A DNA stretch of 64,000 nucleotides. Origin: Chryseobacterium oryzae (GTDB taxonomy: Bacteria; Bacteroidota; Bacteroidia; Flavobacteriales; Weeksellaceae). The stretch spans positions 1,922,001 through 1,986,000 of the forward strand of contig NZ_CP094529.1 in the NCBI RefSeq assembly GCF_022811665.1. Reading direction: 5' to 3'. Positions 1-11,304 of this stretch are shown in pieces; the stretch's first letter is position 1, and every line of letters starts with the position of its first letter. The notes below the pieces were generated by a model. The model was not told the DNA's origin and ran no database searches. It saw nothing but the letters and a program-made list of their open reading frames with translations. Made by a program: the position numbers and the translations under genes.

Positions 1-18
1 AATAAGAAAAATTTACAA

Positions 19-750
19 TTATTTTTCGCAAACAATTACCGTTTCGTTTTTTGAAAAACCTAAATAATCGTTTTCATCAAAGACTTTTACTTCAGTTTTA
101 AATCCGGCATTTTTCAGTCTGTTTTCCAAACCTAAAACCGAATAAATTCTTACATGATCTTCCTGTCCGAAATACTTCAAACGTCCTTCAGGAGAATTAA
201 TACTGTAATCTTCATAAATTTCTCCGTCTTTAAAAGGTGTTTGAATTAAAACAGTTCCATTAGTTTTCAAAACCCTGTACAATTCCGACATTGCTTTTTG
301 ATCTTCAACAATATGCTCTAAAATATGGTAACAAACCACAAGATTAAACTTTTCGTTCTCTGCATTAATATTGGTAATATCAAAATGATAATCCGAAAGA
401 AATTCGTTTTCGAAATCGGTTGGAAAATAAAAAATATCATTTCTTTTTTTCCATTTTTTATACAACATTCTGGAAGGTGAAAAATCAAGAAAAAGCATAT
501 TGGGCTTTAGATATTTCTGTTCTAAAAGCTGGTTGAGTCTTCGTGTTCTCGGTAAACTTCCGCAGACTGGACAAATTAACTGCCCGTTTTCCAACTCAGC
601 AAATTTCTTCAGTTGAGTTGTGCAAATATTACATTCATAATTTTTTCCTTTATAGAAAGGCTTTAGCAACTTTCTGAAATTATCCTCATTTTCAATAAGC
701 AATTTCTGAGGAATAATATTCTTTACAATCGATTTTAAAAAATTATACAT
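19..750 (-). CDS. Class I SAM-dependent methyltransferase with N-terminal zinc-ribbon-like segment
   Basis: A 243-residue protein. Residues about 39-65 carry two Cys pairs (CNIC and CPVCG), which look like a small zinc ribbon. A Rossmann-type methyltransferase core follows. The motif HILEH near residue 143, followed by a LYRVLKTNG segment, is characteristic of the Methyltransf_11 group. SAM binding is known for the family; the substrate cannot be told from sequence. Proteins of this layout often sit near glycan or cell-surface genes, but here the only neighbour in view is the divergent helicase, so no pathway is assigned. There is no signal peptide, so it is probably cytosolic. The gene ends 18 bases from the window edge and is complete. 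Confidence 0.8.
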   Translation of the reverse strand: MYNFLKSIVKNIIPQKLLIENEDNFRKLLKPFYKGKNYECNICTTQLKKFAELENGQLICPVCGSLPRTRRLNQLLEQKYLKPNMLFLDFSPSRMLYKKWKKRNDIFYFPTDFENEFLSDYHFDITNINAENEKFNLVVCYHILEHIVEDQKAMSELYRVLKTNGTVLIQTPFKDGEIYEDYSINSPEGRLKYFGQEDHVRIYSVLGLENRLKNAGFKTEVKVFDENDYLGFSKNETVIVCEK

Positions 751-871
751 GTAAACGTTTTTCTGACTTCAAAATAACAAAAATTTATACGAACTCAATC
801 GGTTTTTGAAGAATTAAAGCATCCTGACAACCCGAAAAAAGCTGAAATAGAGCTTTATGAAATTTTTACAC

Positions 872-879
872 TATCTTTG
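872..879 (+). promoter_or_regulatory. Putative -7 element (TATCTTTG) for the helicase leader
   Basis: TATCTTTG matches the Bacteroidota -7 consensus TAnnTTTG. No TTG lies at the expected -33 distance, so the call rests on the -7 box alone. If it is used, the transcript would have a leader of roughly 125-130 nt. Confidence 0.4.
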
Positions 880-885
880 CATTAT

Positions 886-1013
886 ATTTCGCGGCATTCT
901 CAGCCATAAAGCTCATTGATATGGCTTTAAAATTCTGTTAATAATTTTAGCAGATCTGCTAAAAATGATGAAGTAAACTGCTTCACCCGCATTATTTAAT
1001 ACACATTAAGAAT
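886..1013 (+). promoter_or_regulatory. Structured 5' leader of the RhlE-like helicase gene
   Basis: This stretch upstream of the helicase contains three inverted repeats: AGCCAT (902-907) with ATGGCT (921-926); a perfect 20-base palindrome at 945-964 (TTTTAGCAGA and its complement); and GAAG/CTTC arms at 970-984. There is no ORF in it. Long structured leaders are common on cold-induced helicase mRNAs, so autoregulation or temperature control is plausible, but this is inference. Confidence 0.45.
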
Positions 1014-2282
1014 TTGTTATTTACCGACTTAAAATTGATTAAGCCCATCTTAGATGCGCTTCAAACTGAAGGATACGAAAAGCCAACTCCCATTCAGGAA
1101 CAGGCAATACCTTCCATATTAGAACACAGAGATGTCTTGGGTACAGCCCAGACCGGAACAGGAAAAACAGCGGCTTTCGCCATTCCTATTCTTCAAAATC
1201 TTACAGAAAGAAAAGCTCCGAAAAATAATTTCATCAAAGCTTTAATTCTTACGCCAACCAGAGAACTTGCCATTCAGATTGAAGAAAGTTTCAATGCATA
1301 CGGCAGAAATTTACCGTTAAGAAAACTGGTAATATTTGGTGGAGTAAAACAAGGAAACCAAGAAGCAGCACTTAGAAAAGGAGTAGATATTTTGGTTGCC
1401 ACACCCGGAAGATTATTGGATTTTGTTGCGCAGGGAATCATCAGCTTAAAAAATCTGGAAATATTCGTTTTGGATGAGGCAGACAGAATGCTGGATATGG
1501 GTTTTGTACATGATGTAAAAAGAATTATTAAGCTTTTACCTCAGAAAAGACAAACACTTTTCTTTTCTGCTACTATGCCTACGGAAATTCAAAAACTTGC
1601 AGATTCTATCCTGAATACTCCTATAAAAGTTTCTGTAACACCCATTTCTTCTACTGCAGAAACCATAAAACAGGCGGTTTATTTTGTTGAAAAAGAAAAC
1701 AAACTCGACCTCCTCACTCATATATTAAAAAATAATATTTCGGATTCTGTACTTGTTTTTGCCCGAACAAAACATGGTTCGGATAAAATTGCGAGAAAGC
1801 TTCAGCAAAGCCAGATCACGGCAGAGGCAATTCATGGTAATAAATCGCAGAATGCAAGACAAAATGCTTTAAACAACTTCAAATCGGGCAAAACAAGAGT
1901 ATTGGTTGCTACAGATATTGCTGCAAGAGGTATTGATATTGATGAGCTGAAATATGTAATTAATTTTGAATTGTCTGATGTTGCCGAAACGTATGTGCAC
2001 CGAATTGGACGAACCGGTAGAGCTGGTGCAAAAGGAAGTTCAATATCTTTTGTAGACGGATTAGATTTGCTGAATCTAAAAGATACCGAAAAACTAATCG
2101 GAATGAAAATTCCTGTAGTAAAAGACCATCCATACCATACAGACGATTTGGTTGTACAAAAAAGAGATTCTAATAATAAACCTTTTGTACCAAAACCGAA
2201 ATCATCCCATCCAACTCAACAGAGAAAAGATATTGGATTTAAAAAACCGAAAAACAAAAGCAATTTTTCTCGCAAAAAGTAA
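1014..2282 (+). CDS. rhlE: DEAD-box ATP-dependent RNA helicase, RhlE type
   Basis: ATP-dependent RNA unwinding or remodelling enzyme, likely acting in ribosome assembly and RNA decay as in the RhlE family. All the usual motifs are present in order: Q motif PTPIQEQ, Walker A AQTGTGKT, PTREL, TPGR, DEAD, SAT, then the second RecA domain with ATDIAARGIDI and HRIGRTGR. The C-terminal tail of about 60 residues is basic (KPKSSHPTQQRKD and KKPKNKSNFSRKK) and probably binds RNA. The start is unusual. The reading frame opens after a TGA at 969-971 and contains no ATG before the Q motif, so TTG at 1014 is the best candidate. It gives the family-like N-terminus MLFTDLKLIKPILDAL. Confidence 0.92.
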   Translation: MLFTDLKLIKPILDALQTEGYEKPTPIQEQAIPSILEHRDVLGTAQTGTGKTAAFAIPILQNLTERKAPKNNFIKALILTPTRELAIQIEESFNAYGRNLPLRKLVIFGGVKQGNQEAALRKGVDILVATPGRLLDFVAQGIISLKNLEIFVLDEADRMLDMGFVHDVKRIIKLLPQKRQTLFFSATMPTEIQKLADSILNTPIKVSVTPISSTAETIKQAVYFVEKENKLDLLTHILKNNISDSVLVFARTKHGSDKIARKLQQSQITAEAIHGNKSQNARQNALNNFKSGKTRVLVATDIAARGIDIDELKYVINFELSDVAETYVHRIGRTGRAGAKGSSISFVDGLDLLNLKDTEKLIGMKIPVVKDHPYHTDDLVVQKRDSNNKPFVPKPKSSHPTQQRKDIGFKKPKNKSNFSRKK

Positions 2283-2287
2283 AATAA

Positions 2288-2320
2288 AAGGCTGTCTAAA
2301 TTTCTAAGACAGCCTTTTTA
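2288..2320 (+). terminator. Rho-independent terminator after the helicase gene
   Basis: A 10-bp stem, AAGGCTGTCT with AGACAGCCTT, is followed by a T-rich tail and starts 5 bases after the stop codon. A closely related hairpin core recurs at 46803-46834. Confidence 0.85.
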
Positions 2321-2339
2321 TTTATATGTAAGCAATAAT

Positions 2340-2750
2340 CTATTCAGATTTATTAAATTTCAAAAGCAAGAGATTATCCTGATACAATTCTAAAGTATCT
2401 CCAGAAACAACATATTTGTTAGCTTTCTGAAGCATATCCAGAAAATTCTTTTCTACCGACATATTATTGCAAGCCATTCTGGTAGAACCCACCCCAGAAG
2501 TTTCAAATTTTCCAGATGTGGTATCCATCACTACTCCACCAAAAAATCTGTTGCAACCAGAATTTCCATTAATTTTTGAACCTTCAATCTGTAACGTAGG
2601 AATCTGTCCTTTTACGTTATCTGCTAAAGCCCATTTCGTATTGACAATAGATGGTTGCTCCTTTCCTACTTTTGCAGCAGAAGCATTTTTGGTCGTTCCG
2701 CAAGATGCCAAAAGAGCAAATGTGCATATACTTAAAAAAATATTTTTCAT
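2340..2750 (-). CDS. META-domain lipoprotein (HslJ-like)
   Basis: A 136-residue secreted lipoprotein. The signal peptide ends in the lipobox LLASC (Cys at about residue 17). The remainder fits the META/HslJ fold: VNTKWALADNVKG, the NGNSGCNRFFGG segment and the TRMACNN motif are typical of this family. E. coli HslJ is linked to novobiocin resistance and heat shock; the function in Bacteroidota is unknown. It is a single-gene unit with its own upstream region, where a 15-base palindrome (AGCTTAT-T-ATAAGCT, 2801-2815) may be an operator. Confidence 0.85.
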   Translation of the reverse strand: MKNIFLSICTFALLASCGTTKNASAAKVGKEQPSIVNTKWALADNVKGQIPTLQIEGSKINGNSGCNRFFGGVVMDTTSGKFETSGVGSTRMACNNMSVEKNFLDMLQKANKYVVSGDTLELYQDNLLLLKFNKSE

Positions 2751-2912
2751 TTTAAAATTTTACTTTTAGGATTAATTTGAAATTCAAAAAGATTTGAAAA
2801 AGCTTATTATAAGCTAGAATAAGCCAAATTTACGCAAATATGTTTGAAATATTCTTAGTCTTCATTGATATTTTATTGGAATTGAAGAAAAATATCATTG
2901 AGTAATTTATTT

Positions 2913-3722
2913 TTATTGAATTTTCATTCTTTCAGCAAACTGAGGATTAAGTGTACCTTTCAATTCCTGCCAAGAAACGGGGATTACAATATCACCTGCC
3001 GCAAATGCGGCTATTTCGTAAGGGCTGTAATGAAAATAAAGATTTTTATTATCAAAATAGAAATTATTATTTACAGGAATAACATCTACCAGAAGCATAT
3101 CAGAATTTTTCACGTTTCCTTTATCGTCAGTTGTTCCACTAGGAATTTTATTGATATTTTTCTTCAATAACTCCTGAAGCTTCAAAGTTTTTATGGATGT
3201 AATATCTGTAAGCTGAACTTTTTTATTGTTTTTTAAATCGAATACTCTGTCTGCAAAACCATAATTGCCGTGAGCTCCACCTTCATAAGAACTGAACATA
3301 TATTCAATCTGAAGAAAATCGTCTGAAAGAGATTTCAGCTTCATTAAAGAACTTGAATCCCAAGTTTGAGGGTTGGGTAAATCTTTCATCCAATCCTCAT
3401 CTCTACCTCTTAAAGATGAAAAATAATTATTTTTTTCTTTTTCTATAAAAGAAGTTAAACCTTGTTTTGAAAAATCTGAAATTCCTTTTTTGTCGTAATA
3501 AATACTATCCAATAGCGATTTATCTGTTATGGAAGGAAATAAAAGCACTTTCGATTCGTATTTCAAAGATAACTTTTCGTTTACTTTTACAGAATCATTT
3601 ACTTTAAGAGAATCTATCGCAAATTTTTCTGGACTTTTATTTTCTGTTTTTAAATCAGTCTTTTGGCAAGCAGTAAAAAGAAAAGAAACAGAAAACAAAA
3701 TGGGAAGAACATTACTTTTCAT
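2913..3722 (-). CDS. DUF3298 (RsiV-like) domain lipoprotein
   Basis: A 269-residue predicted lipoprotein with signal peptide and lipobox LFTAC (Cys near residue 19). The middle contains SSYEGGAHGNYG, a signature of the DUF3298/DUF4163 fold also found in RsiV, the lysozyme-sensing anti-sigma factor of Bacillus. Here there is no cytoplasmic anti-sigma part and no sigma gene alongside, so it is more likely a stand-alone periplasmic or outer-membrane-anchored protein. It could bind a carbohydrate or lysozyme-like ligand, but that is speculation. It lies between terminators as its own unit. Confidence 0.8.
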   Translation of the reverse strand: MKSNVLPILFSVSFLFTACQKTDLKTENKSPEKFAIDSLKVNDSVKVNEKLSLKYESKVLLFPSITDKSLLDSIYYDKKGISDFSKQGLTSFIEKEKNNYFSSLRGRDEDWMKDLPNPQTWDSSSLMKLKSLSDDFLQIEYMFSSYEGGAHGNYGFADRVFDLKNNKKVQLTDITSIKTLKLQELLKKNINKIPSGTTDDKGNVKNSDMLLVDVIPVNNNFYFDNKNLYFHYSPYEIAAFAAGDIVIPVSWQELKGTLNPQFAERMKIQ

Positions 3723-3749
3723 AATAATTTATTTTCCTATCAAAATGCA

Positions 3750-3780
3750 AAAACCATTCACAAAATGAATGGTTTTTAAA
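3750..3780 (-). terminator. Terminator after the DUF3857 gene pair
   Basis: A 10-bp stem, AAAACCATTC with GAATGGTTTT, lies just downstream of the leftward DUF3857 genes and ends in a T run on the minus strand. Confidence 0.75.
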
Positions 3781-3803
3781 ATTTATATAAAAATAATAAT
3801 CTA

Positions 3804-5741
3804 TTATTTCTTAATTAAGCTCATAACTTGACTTTCACAATCCGAAATTACCTTCCATATTTGTTTGAATGCCGGGTAATATTCTTTAGGATAATTTCCA
3901 CTTGCAATATTATATTCTGAAAATGTTAGAATTTTATTATCTTTTTTCTCAACAGTATAAGAATAGCTAATTTCTTTATCTTCCGTAAGGATTTTTTTAT
4001 TTTTTGGCAGTTCAGCAACTTCATATCCCTCAGGAATTTCTATTTCCACCATTTTTATTTTACTCATTGGTGAAATAAAATCTATTCTATATTTTCTTTC
4101 ATCCTGCTGATCGAAATCATTTTTAGTTTGATGTAAAAATAAAAGAGGATTCAGAATCATTTTTTTTCCAATAACATCAATCATATTATTTGAGGTAAAA
4201 GCCATAGTAGATCGAAACTCTACTCCATTCAAAGCTCTAGAGTTGATATTCGTGAAATCCACTGAAAAGTTATTCTTATATTGTTTTTTATATTTATCCG
4301 GATTTTCATCAAATCTTTCTTTTGCATTCATTGCTAACATACCTTCATCTTGATCTTGATACTCACCTGAAATGGTACCATCAGAATTTATTTTTGCTTT
4401 AAGTTTATAATTACTGTAACTTATATTAGTATTATTAATAGAAATAATTTCTGCTTTATTATCTTTCAGTATAAGCCCATTATCATTCCATACTCGTAAT
4501 GGTAAAAGATTAGCCTTAGATTGTTTAGAAGTTGCATCAAAAAGGTAAAATTCTTTGTTTATTTCGACTCCTACAATTACATAATTAAAATTGCCTAGAT
4601 TGGGAAGTGTTAAATTAACGCTTCCATTACTCACGGTAGAAATAAGAATAGGATAAGCAGTAATATTGGCACTCCTGAACATTGCAGTCAACATTAAATT
4701 AATATCAGAATCATTCCCCGTTTTATTTTTAATAAGATCTCTCACTCCATTTTCTGCATAGATACCATTATTTTGATTCCATGTAAAGTTAGTCTTTACA
4801 TATTCTAAAATTTTATTAGCCTTAGAAAGATCATCTTTATCACCAAGAATTTCTGGAGTAATTAATTCTTTTACCAATCTATCTTTTTTGTATTGAGAGC
4901 CAAAAAATTCAGCATCCCATAGTTCTCTTCTAATATCCTCCCAAGTAGTAGTATACATTTTAATGTTATTTCTTATATAGGTGGAATGAAGTTCTGCTCT
5001 GATTTTTGTTCTATAATTATCATTATTTTTTACAAATTTTTCAGTCTTAAAACTTTTAAGATTATCGTACCCAAATCTATAAGTCTTATAATGTGAACCA
5101 TACATTATTGCTTCATTAATAATTTTATATTTGGGAAATAACTCTCCTGTAAAATCTACACTATAAGAAACTTGTATTGGTGAATCTAGAACATATTCTG
5201 TATAGACTGAAGGAGTATCCAATTCAATGTAGATTAAGGGAATTTCATATATAAACGGTGAAGAAACTTCGTAATGATACTCTAAAATTGACCCATTTTT
5301 TATAGCTGGAAATGCATATTTATTTACGGTTCTATATTTATTTTCTTTCGATCTGAATTTAGAACTTTTATCCACTTTAGTTTCTACTATATTATCTCCT
5401 TCAAGATTGTACACTAATGCATTCATATTCATCAAAACTTCGCGGTCTCCGGAATTGTTATCATAAAGAGAAACCTCCAGATTATGCCAATCTTCAGATT
5501 TGTCTTTGTCATAGATTTTCACACGATAAGTATATTCTTTAATAAGGTTTCCGGAGTTACTATCTATACGGAAGTGTATGGAGCGATATAATATTTCTGC
5601 AGGAGCTTTCGGTTCAATTTCAGATTTTTCTTTTTTAAGATCATCTTTATTAAACTTAGGCATCTTCAAGAATTTTTGTTCTTGTGCAAAAAGAGCTGTA
5701 CTCATACAAAATACAGCAAATAGCATGATTATATTTCTCAT
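3804..5741 (-). CDS. Secreted DUF3857-type protein with degenerate transglutaminase-like core
   Basis: A 645-residue protein with a signal peptide ending near ALFAQ (residue 20). The N-terminal half is DUF3857-like (beta-rich), and the segment from about 300 to 405 matches the transglutaminase-core region. In that core the G-x-Cys-x-D nucleophile motif reads G-N-Asp344-S-D, and the usual His position is Tyr387 (FNYVIVGVEI). Asp402 (LFDAT) is kept. It is therefore probably not an active transglutaminase or protease. Its ATG directly follows the stop of the upstream homologue (TAA-ATG, no gap), so the two are co-transcribed and probably translationally coupled. The function is not known; a periplasmic or surface role together with the partner is inferred. 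Confidence 0.8.
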   Translation of the reverse strand: MRNIIMLFAVFCMSTALFAQEQKFLKMPKFNKDDLKKEKSEIEPKAPAEILYRSIHFRIDSNSGNLIKEYTYRVKIYDKDKSEDWHNLEVSLYDNNSGDREVLMNMNALVYNLEGDNIVETKVDKSSKFRSKENKYRTVNKYAFPAIKNGSILEYHYEVSSPFIYEIPLIYIELDTPSVYTEYVLDSPIQVSYSVDFTGELFPKYKIINEAIMYGSHYKTYRFGYDNLKSFKTEKFVKNNDNYRTKIRAELHSTYIRNNIKMYTTTWEDIRRELWDAEFFGSQYKKDRLVKELITPEILGDKDDLSKANKILEYVKTNFTWNQNNGIYAENGVRDLIKNKTGNDSDINLMLTAMFRSANITAYPILISTVSNGSVNLTLPNLGNFNYVIVGVEINKEFYLFDATSKQSKANLLPLRVWNDNGLILKDNKAEIISINNTNISYSNYKLKAKINSDGTISGEYQDQDEGMLAMNAKERFDENPDKYKKQYKNNFSVDFTNINSRALNGVEFRSTMAFTSNNMIDVIGKKMILNPLLFLHQTKNDFDQQDERKYRIDFISPMSKIKMVEIEIPEGYEVAELPKNKKILTEDKEISYSYTVEKKDNKILTFSEYNIASGNYPKEYYPAFKQIWKVISDCESQVMSLIKK

Positions 5742-7637
5742 TTAAGATTTTTTTGAAATTAAAATTTTTGAGTTGTCGGAATTCATAATTTTTTTTCTGA
5801 AACTTACATAGTCATTATACTTTTCTTTAGGAAAAAGCCCTTTGTTTACCTGAAAAAACCTTTTTACAATAAGCTGATCTTCTTTCTTTTCGAAAGATAT
5901 TTTATAACTGCCAAATTCTGAATTAATGCTTCCATTTTCCGGCATTTCTTCAATAGTATATCCTAGCGGAAGCTTATAAATAATTTCATATTCATCTTCA
6001 TAAGAAAAACGAATTTCAAAAGGAAGGTTTCGTTTTTCATTTTGATGATATATAGAATTCGTATAAATAGGAACAGCTCTGAAAATATAACTAGAACCCA
6101 CGATTTTAGAATAATTAACAGCCTTGAAATTCAAATCAAAATCGATTGTTGCTAAATCTCTGTTATTTTTGAAATCAGACATCTCAATCTTTTCAAAATC
6201 TAAAGTACTGAGCCTATTTTTTATGGTATTATTTTTTTCGCTTTGTCCTAATCCGGCAAATACTAAATTAAAATCATACTGATTTCCTGTATAAATAAAT
6301 TTCCCATTTCCTGTGATTGTTTTATCCGGATTTAGCTGAACATTTAATACCTGTTTTTCTTTATTCTGCTGAGAAGAATAACTTGGAGTTTCCATGATGT
6401 CGATTCCATTTGGTTTTACAGCCAAAACATTTCTATCCGTCGTATTGAAACTTAAATGATTATAAGCCATTTCCTGAGATGTATTTTCCAGCCAAATATT
6501 TCCCTTTTCTGTGGGAACTACCAAAATCACATGGTTACCTGCCATTTTTGGAAAATTAACATCAAAACTTATAGGTGAAGAATTAGAATTAACAATTACA
6601 TAATAAGAATTTATTCCTGCTTCATCCAAAAGTGTTTTCATATAATTGGTAAGACCTTTACAATCACCATATCCTTTTTTTTGAACTTCATCCGGCATCA
6701 TTGGCTGCCAACCTCCAATTCCCAACGCTACGAATACATATCTTGTTTTACTCTGCATATACTGATAGATTTTCTTCACTCTTTCCTCCGTAGATCCAGA
6801 AAGATTAAGTGCAGCAATTTCAGATTTTATTTGCGGAGTAGACACAGAAACTGGTTTCAGAAGATTGTTATAATACCATAAACCAAAATCTTTCCAAGTA
6901 GTGATATTCCCTTTTTTTCCGACTAAACTAAACTGATCTAAGGAAAAACTTACTTTTGGAAGTATTTTTTGTGGATTAGGAACCATATCTTCATGATCCA
7001 TCGCCGGAATATTCTGATAGGTATACAATTTACCACCATCCTCATCTGATACATTTACCGAAGCAAAGCCAAAAGAAGAATCATAAGTTTTTGAACGTAA
7101 ATTAATTCCTGATTTATTAATAATTTTAAAACTGCTTTTCTGTAAAGAAATATTAAAACCATAATAGGGAATGAAATCCGGAATAAAAACCGTATTCTGA
7201 TCTTTTTGATCGTAACTAAACTCTATGGTATAAGGATAACTTGTGGGTGTGTAAGACAGATACATCATCCTGTTATCTGAATAAAATGAGCCTTGGGAAT
7301 TTGCTGCAACATCGGAGAAATCACTTCTAGAGTAGCTTTTTACTTTAGCTCCTTTCTCATCATATATTGTTACTTTTATATTCGAAACTGTATTTCCTTT
7401 TTCATAATATATTTTAGGAACAGAAAAACCAACTGCATCTTTGTTGATTACAGTAATAGCTGAAGAATTTCGGTAGAATATTTCATCTATTTTATTAATT
7501 TCCAAAACTGTACTTTCATTCCTGATAACAGCACTTGCATTCTTTTTAAGTACATCACTAATTTCGGATACTGGATAATTTTGAGCATAGTAAAAAGAAG
7601 CTAAAGAAAATGCTCCTATACACCATAATTTCATCAT
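5742..7637 (-). CDS. Secreted DUF3857/transglutaminase-like protein with intact Cys-His
   Basis: A 631-residue exported protein (signal peptide about 1-19, ending FYYAQ). An N-terminal DUF3857 domain is followed by a transglutaminase-like core. The core has Cys326 in GYGDCKGL, His369 in GNHVILVV and Glu384 in IWLENTSQ in the third catalytic position. A C-terminal beta domain (DUF3858-like) ends the protein. Such proteins are widespread in Bacteroidota as gene pairs and have no established substrate. This is the first gene of the pair; the catalytically degenerate homologue follows without a gap. Two consecutive ATG codons occur at the start, and the outer one is used here. Confidence 0.85.
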   Translation of the reverse strand: MMKLWCIGAFSLASFYYAQNYPVSEISDVLKKNASAVIRNESTVLEINKIDEIFYRNSSAITVINKDAVGFSVPKIYYEKGNTVSNIKVTIYDEKGAKVKSYSRSDFSDVAANSQGSFYSDNRMMYLSYTPTSYPYTIEFSYDQKDQNTVFIPDFIPYYGFNISLQKSSFKIINKSGINLRSKTYDSSFGFASVNVSDEDGGKLYTYQNIPAMDHEDMVPNPQKILPKVSFSLDQFSLVGKKGNITTWKDFGLWYYNNLLKPVSVSTPQIKSEIAALNLSGSTEERVKKIYQYMQSKTRYVFVALGIGGWQPMMPDEVQKKGYGDCKGLTNYMKTLLDEAGINSYYVIVNSNSSPISFDVNFPKMAGNHVILVVPTEKGNIWLENTSQEMAYNHLSFNTTDRNVLAVKPNGIDIMETPSYSSQQNKEKQVLNVQLNPDKTITGNGKFIYTGNQYDFNLVFAGLGQSEKNNTIKNRLSTLDFEKIEMSDFKNNRDLATIDFDLNFKAVNYSKIVGSSYIFRAVPIYTNSIYHQNEKRNLPFEIRFSYEDEYEIIYKLPLGYTIEEMPENGSINSEFGSYKISFEKKEDQLIVKRFFQVNKGLFPKEKYNDYVSFRKKIMNSDNSKILISKKS

Positions 7638-7727
7638 TAGTTATTATTTTCTCAAAAATATAAAAAATCTTAATAAAATGTTAAAAAAAACTATCCTTCA
7701 GATGAGAATTATTGTGTTTCTAAACAA

Positions 7728-7758
7728 AAAAAAGACTCCATAAAAATGGAGCCTTTAA
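7728..7758 (-). terminator. Terminator after gyrB
   Basis: Inverted repeat AAAGGCTCCA/TGGAGTCTTT on the minus strand, with one mismatch and a following T run. It starts about 20 bases past the gyrB stop. Confidence 0.75.
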
Positions 7759-7777
7759 AATATTATTAATGAGATGA

Positions 7778-9763
<1,986 letters not shown>

Positions 9764-9942
9764 TCAATAAAAATGCTTACAAATATCGTGATTTTTTTCG
9801 AGTTATGAAAGACAAAAGAACACCAATATTATCATCATATCATGAACATTTAACGAAAAATAATTTAAAGTTAATTTTAAATTATTTCGCTTCATTGCTG
9901 TTATAAATCATATTTAAAAAAGAATATTTATCCCTAACTTTC

Positions 9943-11304
9943 ATGGGAAAATTTGGTTTTATGGATGATTTTATTGCAGCCCGCTCGCAGATGGCTCTTT
10001 CTTTAGGTTTTCATATTATTTTTTCCTGCGTCGGGATGGTGATGCCTTTCTTAATGGCATTTGCCCATTGGAAATACTTAAAAACCGGCAACGAAGTTTA
10101 CAAAGGTCTTACCAAAGCATGGAGCAAAGGAGTAGCAATTCTTTTTGCGACTGGAGCTGTTTCGGGAACGATGCTTTCTTTTGAACTTGGCTTATTGTGG
10201 CCAGGATTTATGAAGCACGCCGGACCTATTTTCGGAATGCCGTTTTCTTTAGAAGGTACCGCTTTTTTTATTGAAGCTATTGCCATAGGCTTTTTTCTGT
10301 ATGGATGGGACAAATTCAATAAGTGGTTCCATTGGTTTTGCGGATTTTTGGTAGGTATAAGCGGTTTAGCTTCGGGAATTTTGGTGGTTGCCGCCAATGC
10401 CTGGATGAATTCGCCATCCGGATTTGATTATATTAATGGAAATTACGTGAATATAGATCCTGTAAAAGCAATGTTCAATGATGCTTGGTTTCCTCAGGCT
10501 CTTCACATGACTGTTGCTGCTTTTTGTGCTACAGGATTTGCCGTTGCAGGGGTTCATGCATATTTAATTTTAAAAAAGAAAAATGTAGAATTTCATACAA
10601 AAGCTTTTCGTATTGCAGCTTCTTTTGCACTTATCGGAGCTTTCGGTGCACCTTTAAGCGGTGATATTGCTGCAAAATCTGTTGCCGAAAGACAACCTAT
10701 AAAACTTGCCGCCATGGAAGCTCATTTTGAAACTGAGAAAGGAGCATCTTTTGTAATTGGTGGAATTCCTGATGAGAATAAAGAAGAAATTAAATATGCG
10801 ATAAAAATCCCAAAAGTTTTAAGTTTTTTGGTGAGCAGCGATTTCAATTCCGAAGTAAAGGGATTAAAAGATTTCCCAAGAGATGAATGGCCACCGGTTT
10901 CAGTGGTTCATTATGCGTTTCAAATCATGATTTTTTTCGGTGTCATCATGATTATTATTGGCAGTGTTTATGTGTATTCAACATTCTTCAAAAAAGAGTG
11001 GCTAGATAAAAATTGGCTTCTGAAAACTTTTGTATGGGCAACTCCATTCGGATATATCGCTTTGGAAGCGGGCTGGACGGTGACTGAAGTAGGCAGACAA
11101 CCCTGGATAATATATGGAATTATGAGAACCATAGACGCGGTGACTCCGATGCCCGGAATACAATATTCTTTTTACTTTTTTACGGCAATTTTCGTTTCAT
11201 TATCGTTAATCCTAATTTTTCTTCTAAAAAGACAGATTAAAATGGTGCCCAAACTGTATGATTCTACAGATGTTGAATATCAATCTAAAAACAAAAAATC
11301 ATGA
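9943..11304 (+). CDS. cydA: Cytochrome bd quinol oxidase subunit I
   Basis: Membrane subunit that oxidises quinol and carries hemes b558, b595 and d, reducing oxygen to water at low oxygen tension. His24 (LSLGFH) matches the axial His19 of E. coli CydA. FSLEGTAFFIEA carries the two conserved glutamates, FPQALHMT holds the second axial His, and EVGRQPWIIYG is the signature of the family. At 453 residues it is shorter than E. coli CydA (522), mainly through a short Q-loop, which resembles the cyanide-insensitive (Cio) branch. About nine hydrophobic helices are visible. The gene overlaps cydB by 4 bases (ATGA), indicating coupled translation. Confidence 0.95.
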   Translation: MGKFGFMDDFIAARSQMALSLGFHIIFSCVGMVMPFLMAFAHWKYLKTGNEVYKGLTKAWSKGVAILFATGAVSGTMLSFELGLLWPGFMKHAGPIFGMPFSLEGTAFFIEAIAIGFFLYGWDKFNKWFHWFCGFLVGISGLASGILVVAANAWMNSPSGFDYINGNYVNIDPVKAMFNDAWFPQALHMTVAAFCATGFAVAGVHAYLILKKKNVEFHTKAFRIAASFALIGAFGAPLSGDIAAKSVAERQPIKLAAMEAHFETEKGASFVIGGIPDENKEEIKYAIKIPKVLSFLVSSDFNSEVKGLKDFPRDEWPPVSVVHYAFQIMIFFGVIMIIIGSVYVYSTFFKKEWLDKNWLLKTFVWATPFGYIALEAGWTVTEVGRQPWIIYGIMRTIDAVTPMPGIQYSFYFFTAIFVSLSLILIFLLKRQIKMVPKLYDSTDVEYQSKNKKS

